A stretch of 64,000 nt of DNA from positions 322,001 to 386,000 of the forward strand of contig NZ_CP024199.1 in NCBI RefSeq assembly GCF_002844375.1, given 5' to 3'. The DNA comes from Thalassospira marina. Lineage in GTDB: Bacteria > Pseudomonadota > Alphaproteobacteria > Rhodospirillales > Thalassospiraceae. The translations under genes and the position numbers were made by a program. Below, piece by piece: positions 51,915-62,448 of the stretch. Every line of letters starts with the position of its first letter. Positions within the stretch are counted from its first letter, which is position 1. Under the pieces are notes generated by a model that did not search any database, was not told where the DNA came from, and saw only the letters and a program-made list of their open reading frames with translations.

Positions 51915-52259
51915 TTAAATATGGCGAACGGGGTCCATGCGTTCATGCAGCACGCGGATGACCTCGATAACGCCAGATCCGGTGGATCGGTAAAAAACGA
52001 CATGCACAGGGCGGCCAACTGGCTGTTCTGTGCTATGCAGGCGACTATGGCGGATATGAAAACAGCGAATGTCTGGTCGCAAATCTGGGCGATCAAGGGT
52101 CAAATGCCCGTCAGGGGCATTTGCGATGCGTTTTAGTGCAGCAAGGATCAAAGCGGCATAACGATTGCGCGCATCCTGCCCATGCCGGAATGCACTTTCG
52201 CTCAGAACCCTGGTAATGTCGGCTTTGGCCGATGCCGTAAGCCGATACTTTGCCGTCAA
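51915..52259 (-). CDS. parE: ParE-type toxin
   Basis: 114 aa. The RelE/ParE fold is visible: YRLTASAKADITRVLSESAF at the N-terminus and, after the central strands, VHVVFYRSTGSGVIEVIRVL then HERMD. ParE toxins poison DNA gyrase, and the antitoxin gene lies 3 bases upstream. The related RelE toxins cleave mRNA; ParE is favoured by the ParD partner and by the lack of RelE catalytic residues. The 3' end lies only 17 bases from the GH18 gene, tail to tail. Confidence 0.85.
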   Translation of the reverse strand: MTAKYRLTASAKADITRVLSESAFRHGQDARNRYAALILAALKRIANAPDGHLTLDRPDLRPDIRCFHIRHSRLHSTEQPVGRPVHVVFYRSTGSGVIEVIRVLHERMDPVRHI

Positions 52260-52262
52260 ACG

Positions 52263-52535
52263 TTATGCTCCCGCCGCGTTGCCGGTTTTGCCAAGCCAGT
52301 TTTCCAGGCCTGCTTCGTCCATGTCATCGTATTGGCCGCTATCAAGGTCAGCAATGCCTGCATCAATACTTTTGCGCAGCAGTTCGAGTTTCAACTCGTC
52401 CTCTTTCCAGCGTTGTTGCAATCCACGCACGGCATCACGCATGGCTTCACTGGCGTTCTGGTATTTGCCGGTCTTGACCATTTTTTCAACGAACGCATCC
52501 TGATCGTCGGTCAAATTGACGTTTCTGGTGGGCAT
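52263..52535 (-). CDS. parD: ParD-type ribbon-helix-helix antitoxin
   Basis: 90 aa from the ATG at 52535 with GGAG seven bases upstream. The N-terminal RHH domain (TRNVNLTDDQDAFVEKMVKT, then YQNASEAMRDAVRGLQQR) binds DNA; the acidic C-terminus (DLDSGQYDDMDEAGLENWLG) is the usual toxin-neutralising part. It is the first gene of the pair, driven by a clear promoter with an internal palindrome, as expected for autoregulated toxin-antitoxin systems. Confidence 0.9.
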   Translation of the reverse strand: MPTRNVNLTDDQDAFVEKMVKTGKYQNASEAMRDAVRGLQQRWKEDELKLELLRKSIDAGIADLDSGQYDDMDEAGLENWLGKTGNAAGA

Positions 52536-52559
52536 GTTGCAACTCCGTTTTACCGGGTA

Positions 52560-52588
52560 ATTGTATCGATTTTGGCAAAGATTGCCAA
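52560..52588 (-). promoter_or_regulatory. parDE promoter with internal operator palindrome
   Basis: Minus strand: TTGGCA (52588-52583), 17-base spacer, TACAAT (52565-52560), a near-consensus sigma-70 promoter 24 bases before parD. TTGGCAA (52572-52578) and TTGCCAA (52582-52588) form a palindrome across the -35 and spacer, a likely ParD-ParE operator. Confidence 0.75.
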
Positions 52589-52644
52589 TTGCTGTTTCGG
52601 TGCCGCAAATCCTGTGATGATGGGCCGGATTGCAGGGCAAACAA

Positions 52645-52674
52645 AAACGGCCGCCCGATTAGGGGCGGCCGTTT
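52645..52674 (-). terminator. Terminator of the suc-lpd operon
   Basis: AAACGGCCGCCC pairs with GGGCGGCCGTTT (12 bp, GATTAG loop), and minus-strand T runs follow. It lies 23 bases after the lpd stop. Confidence 0.92.
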
Positions 52675-52697
52675 GGCTGACAGGGTATTGTCAGAAA

Positions 52698-54104
<1,407 letters not shown>

Positions 54105-54128
54105 GAGTTCTTTGATCCTTTTGTCTGA

Positions 54129-55400
54129 TCAGATATCGAGCAGGATGCGTTCCGGATTTTCGATGCATTCCTTGACACGTACCAGGAACGAGACAGCTTC
54201 ACGGCCGTCAATGATACGGTGGTCATAGGAAAGGGCCAGATACATCATCGGGCGGATTTCGACCTTGCCATCAATGGCAACCGGGCGCATCTGGGTCTTG
54301 TGCATGCCAAGAATACCGGACTGCGGTGCATTGAGGATCGGGGAAGACAGGAGGGACCCGAAAACACCACCGTTGGAGATGGTGAAGGAACCGCCGGTCA
54401 TTTCATCCATGCCCAGCTTGCCGTCGCGTGCGCGCTTGCCGAAATCGACAATGGTGCTTTCGAGATCGGCGAAGGTTTTGTTTTCAGCCGAACGGATAAC
54501 CGGAACAACCAGACCCTGCGGGGTACCAACGGCAACGCCGATATCGCAGTAGTTTTTGTAGATGAAGGAATCGCCGTCGATTTCGGCATTCACTGCCGGC
54601 CATTCGTTCAGCGCGGTGGTGCAAGCCTTGATGAAGAAGGACATGAAACCAAGTTTCACGCCGTGTTTCTTTTCAAAGCCGTCTTTGTATTTGTTACGGC
54701 AAGCCAGAAGGTTGGTCATGTCGACTTCGTTATAGGTCGTCAGCATGGCCGCAGTGTTCTGGGCTTCTTTCAGGCGGCGCGCGATGGTCTGGCGCAGCTT
54801 GGACATTTTGACGCGTTCTTCACCGTCGCGCAGGTCGCGCTGCGGTTTCGGGCCAGCAGGTGCCGCCGGGGCCGGTGCAGCGGCGCGCGGTGCGGGCTTG
54901 CCACCTTCGAGATAGTCAAGAACGTCGCCCTTGGTCAGGCGGCCATCTTTGCCCGAAGCCGGGATTTTGGAGGCATCAAGATTGTTGTCTTCGACCAGCT
55001 TGCGCACAGCCGGGGCCAGCGGATGGTCGGTATTGGCAGACTGGGTTGCCGGAGCACTGGCAGCAGCCGGTGCCGCAGCCGGTTTTTCAGCTTTCGGCTC
55101 TTCTTTCGCCGGAGCAGCTTCTTCCTTGGCCGGGGCTTCTTCTTTGGCTGCCGAACCTTCGGCGCCTTCGTTGATCATGGCGATCAGGGCGCCAACTTCG
55201 ACTTCGTCGCCTTCGCCAACAACCAGTTCAGCGATGGCACCGGCAACCGGCGAATTGACTTCGACGGTAACTTTGTCGGTTTCAAGTTCGACAATCGGTT
55301 CGTCAGCAGCAACGGTGTCGCCGACTTTTTTGTACCATTTGGCAATCGTGGCTTCGCTAACGGATTCGCCCAGTGCGGGAACTTTTACTTCAGTCGCCAT
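54129..55400 (-). CDS. sucB: Dihydrolipoyllysine succinyltransferase (E2 of 2-oxoglutarate dehydrogenase)
   Basis: 423 aa. Domains in order: a lipoyl domain (about 1-77, with the modified Lys in ELETDKVTVEV), an Ala/Glu/Pro/Lys-rich linker (about 84-125), the E1/E3-binding domain (about 128-165, LAPAVRKLVEDNNLDASKIP), a second linker and the catalytic domain (about 195-423) with the DHRIIDGREAV motif, whose His and Asp are catalytic. It passes succinyl groups from SucA to CoA. A long hairpin separates it from sucA. Confidence 0.96.
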   Translation of the reverse strand: MATEVKVPALGESVSEATIAKWYKKVGDTVAADEPIVELETDKVTVEVNSPVAGAIAELVVGEGDEVEVGALIAMINEGAEGSAAKEEAPAKEEAAPAKEEPKAEKPAAAPAAASAPATQSANTDHPLAPAVRKLVEDNNLDASKIPASGKDGRLTKGDVLDYLEGGKPAPRAAAPAPAAPAGPKPQRDLRDGEERVKMSKLRQTIARRLKEAQNTAAMLTTYNEVDMTNLLACRNKYKDGFEKKHGVKLGFMSFFIKACTTALNEWPAVNAEIDGDSFIYKNYCDIGVAVGTPQGLVVPVIRSAENKTFADLESTIVDFGKRARDGKLGMDEMTGGSFTISNGGVFGSLLSSPILNAPQSGILGMHKTQMRPVAIDGKVEIRPMMYLALSYDHRIIDGREAVSFLVRVKECIENPERILLDI

Positions 55401-55474
55401 TTTTTCCTCGACCGTTTTTTAAAAAGGCAGTGTGGGGCTGCCGATTTCAAATACAAATTATGATGTGACCAGAC

Positions 55475-55506
55475 CAGACAGGCAGGGAACCCTCCCTGCC
55501 TGTCTG
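55475..55506 (-). other. 14-bp perfect hairpin between sucA and sucB
   Basis: CAGACAGGCAGGGA (55475-55488) pairs with TCCCTGCCTGTCTG (55493-55506) around ACCC, starting 5 bases after the sucA stop. No T tract follows, so it is unlikely to be a full terminator. An RNA-processing or stabilising element that sets the sucA to sucB ratio is more likely. Confidence 0.7.
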
Positions 55507-55511
55507 TGAAA

Positions 55512-58433
55512 TCATTTTACGCTCAGCGCGGCGTCAACCAGTTCGGCCTGCTCGCGCAGGTGAACCTTGAGAAGACCCGTTGCCGGGGATGCAGCCGTTG
55601 CACGGCCGGCATAAACCGGACGCGACGTTTTGTGTTTGATGTCGGTAAGGACTTTTTCGATACGGCGATCGACAAAGTACCACGAACCCATATTTTCGGG
55701 TTCTTCCTGACACCAGACCACGTCGGCATTGCTGTAACGTGAAAGCTGTTCGCCCAGTTCCTTTTCCGGGAACGGGTAAAGCTGCTCGACACGTACGATG
55801 GCAACATCCTCGATACCGCGATTGTCGCGTTCTGCCAGCAGGTCGTAATAAACCTTGCCCGAGCACAGAACGACACGTTTGACCTTTTTGTCCTCAACCA
55901 TCTTGCCTGTTTCGGCAAGAACAGGCTGGAAGGTCGTGCCGGTGACGAATTCAGACAGGTCCGATACGCATTGCTTGTGACGCAGCAGCGATTTCGGGGT
56001 CATCAGAACCAGCGGCTTACGGAAGCTGCGGCGGATCTGGCGGCGCAGAATGTGGTAATAGTTTGCAGGGGTGGTAACGTTCGCCACCTGCATGTTGTTT
56101 TCACCACAAAGCTGCAGATACCGTTCCAGACGGGCCGAGCTGTGTTCCGGACCCTGGCCTTCAAAGCCGTGCGGCAGCAGCATGACCAGACCGGACATAC
56201 GCAGCCATTTGGCTTCACCAGAGCTGATGAACTGGTCGATAATGACCTGCGCACCGTTGGCGAAGTCGCCAAACTGTGCTTCCCACAGAACCAGCGAATG
56301 CGGTTCGGCAAGCGTGATGCCATATTCAAACCCGAGAACACCGGCTTCGGACAGCGGCGAGTTGAGAACTTCAAGCTCGGCCTGGCCCGTACGGATATTG
56401 TTCAGCGGGGTGTATTTGACTTCGGTGGTCTGATCTACCAGCTTGGAATGACGCTGCGAGAAAGTACCACGCTGGCTGTCCTGACCGGACAGACGAACGG
56501 GGGTGCCTTCACACATCAGGGTTCCGAATGCCAGTGCTTCTGCCGTGGCCCAGTCGATCCCTTCACCGGTCTCGAACATTTTGGCCTTGGCTTTAAGCTG
56601 ACGCAGGATTTTGCGGTTGATGTCAAAATCGCTCGGCGCGGTCGAAATTGCCCGACCCACTTCCTGCAGCAGATTCTGGTCAACACCGGTTTCACCGATC
56701 CAGTCCGCATCTTCGCCGTGGCTTGATGCCAGACCCGACCATTTGCCTTCAAGCCAGTCGGCCTTGTTCGGACGATAGCTTTCGGACGCCTTGAATTCCT
56801 CATCCAGATGGTTGTGGAATTTTTCAATGCGTTCCTTCACCTGGTCTTCGGTGAAAACACCTTCCTTGACCAGCTGCTGGGCATAGATGTCCTTGGTGGT
56901 CGGGTGTTTGCCGATCACGTCATACATCTTGGGCTGGGTGAATGCCGGTTCGTCGCTTTCATTGTGGCCAAAGCGGCGATAGCAGAACATGTCGATAACG
57001 ACGTCCTGCTTGAATTCCTGGCGGAATTCGGTGGCGATGCGCGCAGCATGGACAACAGCTTCGGGATCGTCGCCATTGACGTGGATGATCGGGGCCTGAA
57101 CGACCTTGGCGATATCCGAGCAATAGGGCGAAGAACGCGAATCAGACGGCTTGGTTGTAAAGCCGATCTGGTTGTTGACCACAAAGTGAATGGTACCACC
57201 GGTGCGGTAACCCTTCAGGTGCGACAGATCGAAGGTTTCGGCAACCAGGCCCTGACCGGCAAAAGCCGCGTCACCATGGAGCAGAATGCCCATGACCTGT
57301 TCGCGAACCGTGTCCTTGCGCTGTGCCTGTTTGGCGCGAACCTTACCCAGAACAACGGTATCAACCGCTTCAAGGTGCGAGGGGTTCGCCGTCAGCGACA
57401 GGTGAACGACGTTGCCGTCAAATTCACGGTCAGCCGAAGTACCAAGGTGATATTTCACGTCGCCCGAGCCCATGACATCGTCAGGCTTGGACGGGTTGCC
57501 CATGAATTCCGAGAAGATCGCCTGGAACGGTTTGGACATCACATTGGCCAGAACGTTCAGACGGCCACGGTGCGGCATACCGAAGACCACTTCGCGAATG
57601 CCAAGCTGGCTGCCGCGTTTGAGGATCTGTTCAAGGGCCGGAATAAGGGCTTCACCACCATCGATACCAAAACGTTTGGTGCCGACATATTTGGTGTGAA
57701 GGTAGTTTTCAAAACCTTCGGCTTCGATCAGGCGATCCAGGATGGCTTCTTTGCCACGCTTGGTAAATTCGGTCTGATTGCCGATGGTTTCGATCCGCTG
57801 CTGGATCCATGCCTTCTGGTCGGGTTCCTGAATGTGCATGAATTCGATACCGATCGAACCGCAATAGGTTTTGCGGGCCATCGATACGATCTGGCGGATG
57901 GTCGCCGTTTCAAGGCCAAGAACATTGGCGATGAAAATGGGGCGGTCCATGTCGGCTTCGGTGAAGCCATAGGTTTTCGGATGCAGTTCCGGATGCGGAT
58001 CACGCGGGGCAAGACCCAGCGGATCAAGATTGGCTTCCAGATGACCACGCACGCGATACGAGCGGATCAGCATCAGGGCGCGAATTGAATCGTTTGCAGC
58101 CGCCCGGATGGCATCGGAATTAACGGTTGTTGCCTGGGCTGCGGGTGCCTGTGCAGCCGCGACCGGGGCGTAACCGCCATTGACCGGACGTTCGCTGTAT
58201 CCCTGGGATACGTCGTAACCTTCCATGCCGCCCACAACCTTGGTTTCCCGTGGCTGCCAGGTCGGACCGCGCATTTCGGCGAGGAGGTCTGATGCGTCGT
58301 CCTGCAACCCTGCAAAAAAGTCAGCCCAGCTCTGGTCTACCGACTGGGGGCTTTCCAGATACCGGGCGTAGATTTCGGCGATATAGGTTGCATTCGACTC
58401 GGTTAGAATCGTGTCAATATCTTGAGGTTTCAT
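55512..58433 (-). CDS. sucA: 2-oxoglutarate dehydrogenase E1 component
   Basis: 973 aa, slightly longer than the E. coli enzyme (933 aa), as is common in alphaproteobacteria. It decarboxylates 2-oxoglutarate with thiamine diphosphate. Visible features are the N-terminal E2-binding region (YARYLESPQSVDQSWADFF), the substrate and ThDP regions HGDAAFAGQGLVAETFDLS and IVVNNQIGFTT-like VVNNQIGFTTKPSDSRSS, the GHNESDEPAFTQP motif, and the C-terminal RVEQLYPFPEKELG and WCQEEPENMGSW. The N-terminal linker at about 85-110 is Ala/Gln-rich. It lies 69 bases after sucD. Confidence 0.97.
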   Translation of the reverse strand: MKPQDIDTILTESNATYIAEIYARYLESPQSVDQSWADFFAGLQDDASDLLAEMRGPTWQPRETKVVGGMEGYDVSQGYSERPVNGGYAPVAAAQAPAAQATTVNSDAIRAAANDSIRALMLIRSYRVRGHLEANLDPLGLAPRDPHPELHPKTYGFTEADMDRPIFIANVLGLETATIRQIVSMARKTYCGSIGIEFMHIQEPDQKAWIQQRIETIGNQTEFTKRGKEAILDRLIEAEGFENYLHTKYVGTKRFGIDGGEALIPALEQILKRGSQLGIREVVFGMPHRGRLNVLANVMSKPFQAIFSEFMGNPSKPDDVMGSGDVKYHLGTSADREFDGNVVHLSLTANPSHLEAVDTVVLGKVRAKQAQRKDTVREQVMGILLHGDAAFAGQGLVAETFDLSHLKGYRTGGTIHFVVNNQIGFTTKPSDSRSSPYCSDIAKVVQAPIIHVNGDDPEAVVHAARIATEFRQEFKQDVVIDMFCYRRFGHNESDEPAFTQPKMYDVIGKHPTTKDIYAQQLVKEGVFTEDQVKERIEKFHNHLDEEFKASESYRPNKADWLEGKWSGLASSHGEDADWIGETGVDQNLLQEVGRAISTAPSDFDINRKILRQLKAKAKMFETGEGIDWATAEALAFGTLMCEGTPVRLSGQDSQRGTFSQRHSKLVDQTTEVKYTPLNNIRTGQAELEVLNSPLSEAGVLGFEYGITLAEPHSLVLWEAQFGDFANGAQVIIDQFISSGEAKWLRMSGLVMLLPHGFEGQGPEHSSARLERYLQLCGENNMQVANVTTPANYYHILRRQIRRSFRKPLVLMTPKSLLRHKQCVSDLSEFVTGTTFQPVLAETGKMVEDKKVKRVVLCSGKVYYDLLAERDNRGIEDVAIVRVEQLYPFPEKELGEQLSRYSNADVVWCQEEPENMGSWYFVDRRIEKVLTDIKHKTSRPVYAGRATAASPATGLLKVHLREQAELVDAALSVK

Positions 58434-58502
58434 TTGTGGTCGTGGAAGGCGATGACCCCACCGGGGCTACGCCTTCCTTTGCCTTTCCTCTGATTACCCT
58501 GA

Positions 58503-59378
58503 TTACCCTTTCAAAGCCTTGAGCATGGTCGAGCCAAGGCTTGCCGGGGAATCGGCAACAAGAACACCAGCGCTGCGCATTGCTTCCATCTTCGCTTCAG
58601 CAGTGCCCTTGCCACCGGAAATGATCGCACCGGCATGGCCCATGCGTTTACCCGGAGGAGCAGATACACCGGCGATGAAGCCAGCTACCGGTTTCTTTAC
58701 TTTGGAAGCCTGGAGGAATTCGCAAGCCTCTTCTTCGGCAGAACCGCCAATTTCACCAATCATGATGATGCCTTCGGTTTCCGGATCCTTCAGGAACAGG
58801 TCGAGGCAATCGATGAAGTTGGTGCCGTTGACCGGGTCGCCACCGATACCGATACAGGTGGACTGGCCAAGGCCGGCAGCAGTGGTCTGTGCAACGGCTT
58901 CGTAGGTCAGCGTACCGGAACGTGAAACGATACCGATTTTGCCGCGACGGTGAATGTGACCGGGCATGATGCCGATTTTGCATTCATCGGGGGTAATGAT
59001 ACCCGGGCAGTTCGGGCCGATCAGGCGGGTGTTGGAACCCGACAGGGCGCGCTTGACGCGAACCATGTCAGCAACCGGAATGCCTTCGGTGATGCAAACA
59101 GCCAGTTCAATACCGGCATCGATTGCTTCGAGAATGGCATCAGCTGCGAAGGGCGGCGGAACATAGATGACCGATGCGTTGGCTTCGGTAACATGCTTTG
59201 CTTCGGCAACGGTGTTGAAAACCGGCAGGTCAAGGTGCTTGGTGCCGCCTTTACCCGGGGTTACGCCACCAACCATTTTGGTGCCATAGGCAATTGCCTG
59301 TTCGCTGTGGAAGGTGCCCTGCGAACCGGTGAAACCCTGGCAGATAACTTTGGTGTTTTTATCGACGAGAACAGCCAT
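58503..59378 (-). CDS. sucD: Succinyl-CoA ligase, alpha subunit
   Basis: 291 aa, typical. With SucC it makes succinate and ATP or GTP from succinyl-CoA. The CoA-binding segment GFTGSQGTFHSEQAIAYGTK is at the N-terminus, ITEGIPVADMVRVKRAL and GPNCPGIITPDECKIGIMP follow, and the phosphohistidine site is in RMGHAGAIISGGKGTA. It directly follows sucC with a gap of 2 bases. Confidence 0.97.
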   Translation of the reverse strand: MAVLVDKNTKVICQGFTGSQGTFHSEQAIAYGTKMVGGVTPGKGGTKHLDLPVFNTVAEAKHVTEANASVIYVPPPFAADAILEAIDAGIELAVCITEGIPVADMVRVKRALSGSNTRLIGPNCPGIITPDECKIGIMPGHIHRRGKIGIVSRSGTLTYEAVAQTTAAGLGQSTCIGIGGDPVNGTNFIDCLDLFLKDPETEGIIMIGEIGGSAEEEACEFLQASKVKKPVAGFIAGVSAPPGKRMGHAGAIISGGKGTAEAKMEAMRSAGVLVADSPASLGSTMLKALKG

Positions 59379-59380
59379 GG

Positions 59381-60580
59381 TTACGCGGCCTCCTTCACAG
59401 CTTTGACCACCTTTTCGGCGGCGTCGGCAAGATTGTCGGCCGACACGATCGGCAGGCCGGATTCTTCAAGGATCTTCTTACCGAGATCAACGTTCGTGCC
59501 TTCAAGGCGAACGACCAGCGGAACATTCAGGCTGACTTCGCGTGCCGCAGCAACCACACCGTCAGCAATGACGTCGCAGCGCATGATGCCACCGAAGATG
59601 TTGACCAGAATGCCTTCGACGTTCGGATCAGACAGGATCAGCTTGAATGCGGTGGTTACGCGTTCCTTGGTGGCGCCGCCACCAACGTCCAGGAAGTTGG
59701 CCGGTTCGCCACCATAAAGCTTGATGATGTCCATGGTTGCCATGGCAAGACCAGCACCGTTAACCATGCAGCCGATGGTGCCATCGAGCTTGACATAGTT
59801 GAGGCTGTGCTTGGCAGCTTCAAGTTCGGCCGGGTTTTCTTCGTCTTCGTCGCGCAGTGCCTCGATGTCCTGATGACGGAACAGGGCGTTGTCGTCGAAG
59901 TTCATTTTGCAGTCGAGCGCGATGATGTCGCCGTCGCCGGTAACGACCAGCGGGTTGATTTCAACCATCGATGCATCGGTTTCGAGGAAGCATTCATACA
60001 TGGCGGTCATGAATTTGACAGCCTTGGAAACCTGCTTGCCTTCGAGGCCCAGGGCGAAAGCCAGCTTGCGACCGTGGAAGCCCGAGAAACCAGCAGCCGG
60101 ATCGATGTCAACGGTGACGATCTTTTCCGGGGTTTCAGCAGCGACTTCTTCGATGTCCATGCCGCCTTCGGTCGAGGCCATGAAGATGATGCGCGAGCAG
60201 CCGCGATCAACAAGAACCGAGAGATACAGTTCGCGAGCAATGTCGCAACCTTCTTCGATATAGACGCGCTTTACTTCCTTGCCATCCGGCCCGGTCTGGT
60301 GGGTAACCAGGGTTGCGCCCAGCATCTGGCCAGCGTTGGTGCCGACTTCTTCGACACTTTTAACGACGCGAACGCCGCCTTTGTCACCGGCAGTTGCTTC
60401 TTTGAAGGTGCCTTTGCCGCGGCCACCAGCATGGATCTGGGACTTGACGACATAGACGGGGCCAGCAAGGGACTGGGCCGCTTCGGTGGCTTCCTGTGCA
60501 GTATAGGCAACCTTGCCGTTCGGCACGGTCACACCGTATTTGCGAAGAATTTCTTTCGCCTGGTACTCATGAATGTTCAT
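59381..60580 (-). CDS. sucC: Succinyl-CoA ligase, beta subunit
   Basis: 399 aa, typical. The ATP-grasp domain is seen in YVVKSQIHAGGRGKGTFKEA, then RVYIEEGCDIARELYLSVLV and MVEINPLVVTGDGDIIALDC. The CoA ligase domain follows with CMVNGAGLAMATMDIIKLYG, the GGEPANFLDVGGGATKERV loop and ILVNIFGGIMRCDVIADGVV. First gene of the sucC-sucD-sucA-sucB-lpd operon; a separate promoter is implied by the mdh terminator just upstream. Confidence 0.97.
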   Translation of the reverse strand: MNIHEYQAKEILRKYGVTVPNGKVAYTAQEATEAAQSLAGPVYVVKSQIHAGGRGKGTFKEATAGDKGGVRVVKSVEEVGTNAGQMLGATLVTHQTGPDGKEVKRVYIEEGCDIARELYLSVLVDRGCSRIIFMASTEGGMDIEEVAAETPEKIVTVDIDPAAGFSGFHGRKLAFALGLEGKQVSKAVKFMTAMYECFLETDASMVEINPLVVTGDGDIIALDCKMNFDDNALFRHQDIEALRDEDEENPAELEAAKHSLNYVKLDGTIGCMVNGAGLAMATMDIIKLYGGEPANFLDVGGGATKERVTTAFKLILSDPNVEGILVNIFGGIMRCDVIADGVVAAAREVSLNVPLVVRLEGTNVDLGKKILEESGLPIVSADNLADAAEKVVKAVKEAA

Positions 60581-60718
60581 GTTCGGTCGCTTTCTTGCCT
60601 TCCGTACGATTTCCTGTGGGTCAGAAATCGTGGTTTCAATGTCCTGCTCATCTTAGGACGTTGTTGCGATCCGCGCGGCCATTACCTTGAAAAATTCCAA
60701 TCAGGGCAATGACAGAAA

Positions 60719-60746
60719 AACGGGCCAGTTGGAAAACCGGCCCGTT
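60719..60746 (-). terminator. Terminator of mdh
   Basis: AACGGGCC pairs with GGCCCGTT (8 bp, 12-base loop), followed on the minus strand by TTTTTCTG. It makes mdh a separate unit from the suc operon, although read-through is possible. Confidence 0.82.
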
Positions 60747-60755
60747 CCGCGTTTC

Positions 60756-61706
60756 TTACAGCATGCCCTTGGCGGCGTCGACAAGGCCGCGAACGGCCGC
60801 CACGGACTTGTTGAAGTTCTCTTGTTCTTCGGCATCGAGATTGATCTCGACAACGCGCTCGACGCCACCAGCGCCAAGAACGACCGGAACACCGACATAG
60901 ATGCCGTCAACGCCGTACTCGCCGCTCAGGTAAGCAGCAACCGGCATAACGCGCTTCTGGTCTTTCAAATAGCTTTCAGCCATTGCGATGGCCGATGCTG
61001 CCGGGGCATAGAATGCCGAACCGGTTTTCAGCAGGCCAACGATTTCGGCACCGCCATCACGGGTACGCTGAACGATCTGGTCGATCTTTTCCTGCGTGGT
61101 CCAGCCCATTTTGATCAGGTCGGGAACCGGGACGCCAGCAACGGTCGAATAACGGATCGACGGCACCATGGTGTCGCCGTGGCCGCCCAGAACAAAGGCG
61201 GTAACGTCTTTGACCGATACTTTGAATTCTTCGGCGAGGAAGTAACGGAAACGGGCAGAGTCCAGAACGCCGGCCATGCCGACAACTTTCTTCGGATCAA
61301 AGCCGGTTGCCTGCTGCATCACCCAGACCATCGCATCAAGCGGGTTGGTGATAACAATGACAAACGCGTCCGGGGCATGCTGCTTGATGCCCTGACCAAC
61401 CTGGGTCATGACCTTGGTGTTGATGCCGATCAGGTCATCACGGCTCATGCCCGGTTTACGGGCAACACCGGCGGTGACGATGACAACGTCTGCACCGGCG
61501 ATATCAGCATAGTCGCTGGTACCCTTGAGGTCGGCATCGAACATGTCGACGGGTGAGGATTCAGCAATATCAAGCGATTTGCCCTGCGGCATGCCATCAA
61601 CGATGTCGAAAAGGACGACGTCGCCAAGCTCTTTCAGGCCAGCGAGGTGGGCCAGAGTACCACCGATATTGCCAGCGCCGACGAGCGCGATCTTGTTGCG
61701 GGCCAT
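60756..61706 (-). CDS. mdh: Malate dehydrogenase
   Basis: 316 aa from the ATG at 61706, where the family N-terminus KIALVGAGNIGGTLAHLAGL begins; the upstream in-frame extension is not conserved-looking. It oxidises malate to oxaloacetate with NAD+. The substrate Arg loop (GVARKPGMSRDDL) and the catalytic His in GGHGDTMVPSIRYS are present. It is of the LDH-like MDH group found in alphaproteobacteria. It has a good ribosome site (AGAAGGTAACGGA). Confidence 0.97.
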   Translation of the reverse strand: MARNKIALVGAGNIGGTLAHLAGLKELGDVVLFDIVDGMPQGKSLDIAESSPVDMFDADLKGTSDYADIAGADVVIVTAGVARKPGMSRDDLIGINTKVMTQVGQGIKQHAPDAFVIVITNPLDAMVWVMQQATGFDPKKVVGMAGVLDSARFRYFLAEEFKVSVKDVTAFVLGGHGDTMVPSIRYSTVAGVPVPDLIKMGWTTQEKIDQIVQRTRDGGAEIVGLLKTGSAFYAPAASAIAMAESYLKDQKRVMPVAAYLSGEYGVDGIYVGVPVVLGAGGVERVVEINLDAEEQENFNKSVAAVRGLVDAAKGML

Positions 61707-62108
61707 TCCGTTACCTTCTTCCCTATTGCGCTTCCGGAGTGTTGAAAACTTAACTGGGGAGCGCGATTGAAAATGTAAACCTGCGAACGCGAAACAATCG
61801 TTCGCAAACATCGTGTGTGGTAAACCGATTCGTCCCGATTTACAAGGGGAAACGCCGTTGTTTTGACGCGGAAAACCGCCAGTTCAGCGAATGTTGCGAC
61901 TATTGTCTAAACGCTTAAAAAGCGATCATGTTGCGTGTGCGAAACAAGCGGAAGGCGTGATAAACACTGGCGCTCTATGTTGCACGGCACTGCCTAACAG
62001 TTTAGCAGCGGCGCAAAATTATGGCAGTTCACCTTTTAAAACTTCCAAGGTTTGCGCGAATTGGGGATCAGCCATGCGATCAGCGGGACGTTAAATCAAT
62101 CAATCTGA

Positions 62109-62297
62109 TTAAACATTCTGCTGTTTTTTCATCTCCAAAGCAGCCTTTGCGCAAGATTCTGTATCTGGCAAATCGTTCTGGGGTTGAATTGCGCGCCAGC
62201 GAAGGCACCCATCGGTCTTGGAGTCGTAACACCAATGCCGATTCTGCCCGTGAATGACCGCCAAGCCGATGAAAACATATGATGTTACCGGTATCAT
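62109..62297 (-). CDS. Possible small secreted or membrane-associated protein
   Basis: 62 aa from an ATG at 62297 with AGGA three bases upstream. A short hydrophobic N-terminus (VTSYVFIGLAVI) is followed by a polar part with three cysteines (HWCYDSKTDGCLRW and TESCAKAALEMKKQQ). The amphipathic spacing of Cys, Trp and the helical C-terminus look protein-like, but the family is not recognised. It is on the same strand as mdh and zapE, between their transcription units. Weak evidence. Confidence 0.35.
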   Translation of the reverse strand: MIPVTSYVFIGLAVIHGQNRHWCYDSKTDGCLRWRAIQPQNDLPDTESCAKAALEMKKQQNV

Positions 62298-62326
62298 TTG
62301 TCCTGGCTAAGCATATCAAAAACGAA

Positions 62327-62366
62327 AACCGCCCGTGACGCGGTTATGCGCGTGCAACGGGCGGTT
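62327..62366 (-). terminator. Terminator of zapE
   Basis: AACCGCCCGT pairs with ACGGGCGGTT (10 bp) around a 20-base loop and is followed on the minus strand by TTCGTTTTTG. It lies 83 bases after the zapE stop. Confidence 0.75.
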
Positions 62367-62448
62367 CATCAATGTCGGTCGATGACGGGGATGGCCGGGA
62401 ATGCGTTATGCATTATGCATTTCGTCCCTTGCCGGTCACCCTTCGCGA

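Larger units (their letters stand above)
61707..62448. other. 742-bp region between mdh and zapE
   Basis: It contains the zapE terminator at 62327-62366, a possible small gene at 62109-62297 and the mdh promoter region (61,710-62,050). Apart from these I see no gene. Confidence 0.5.
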
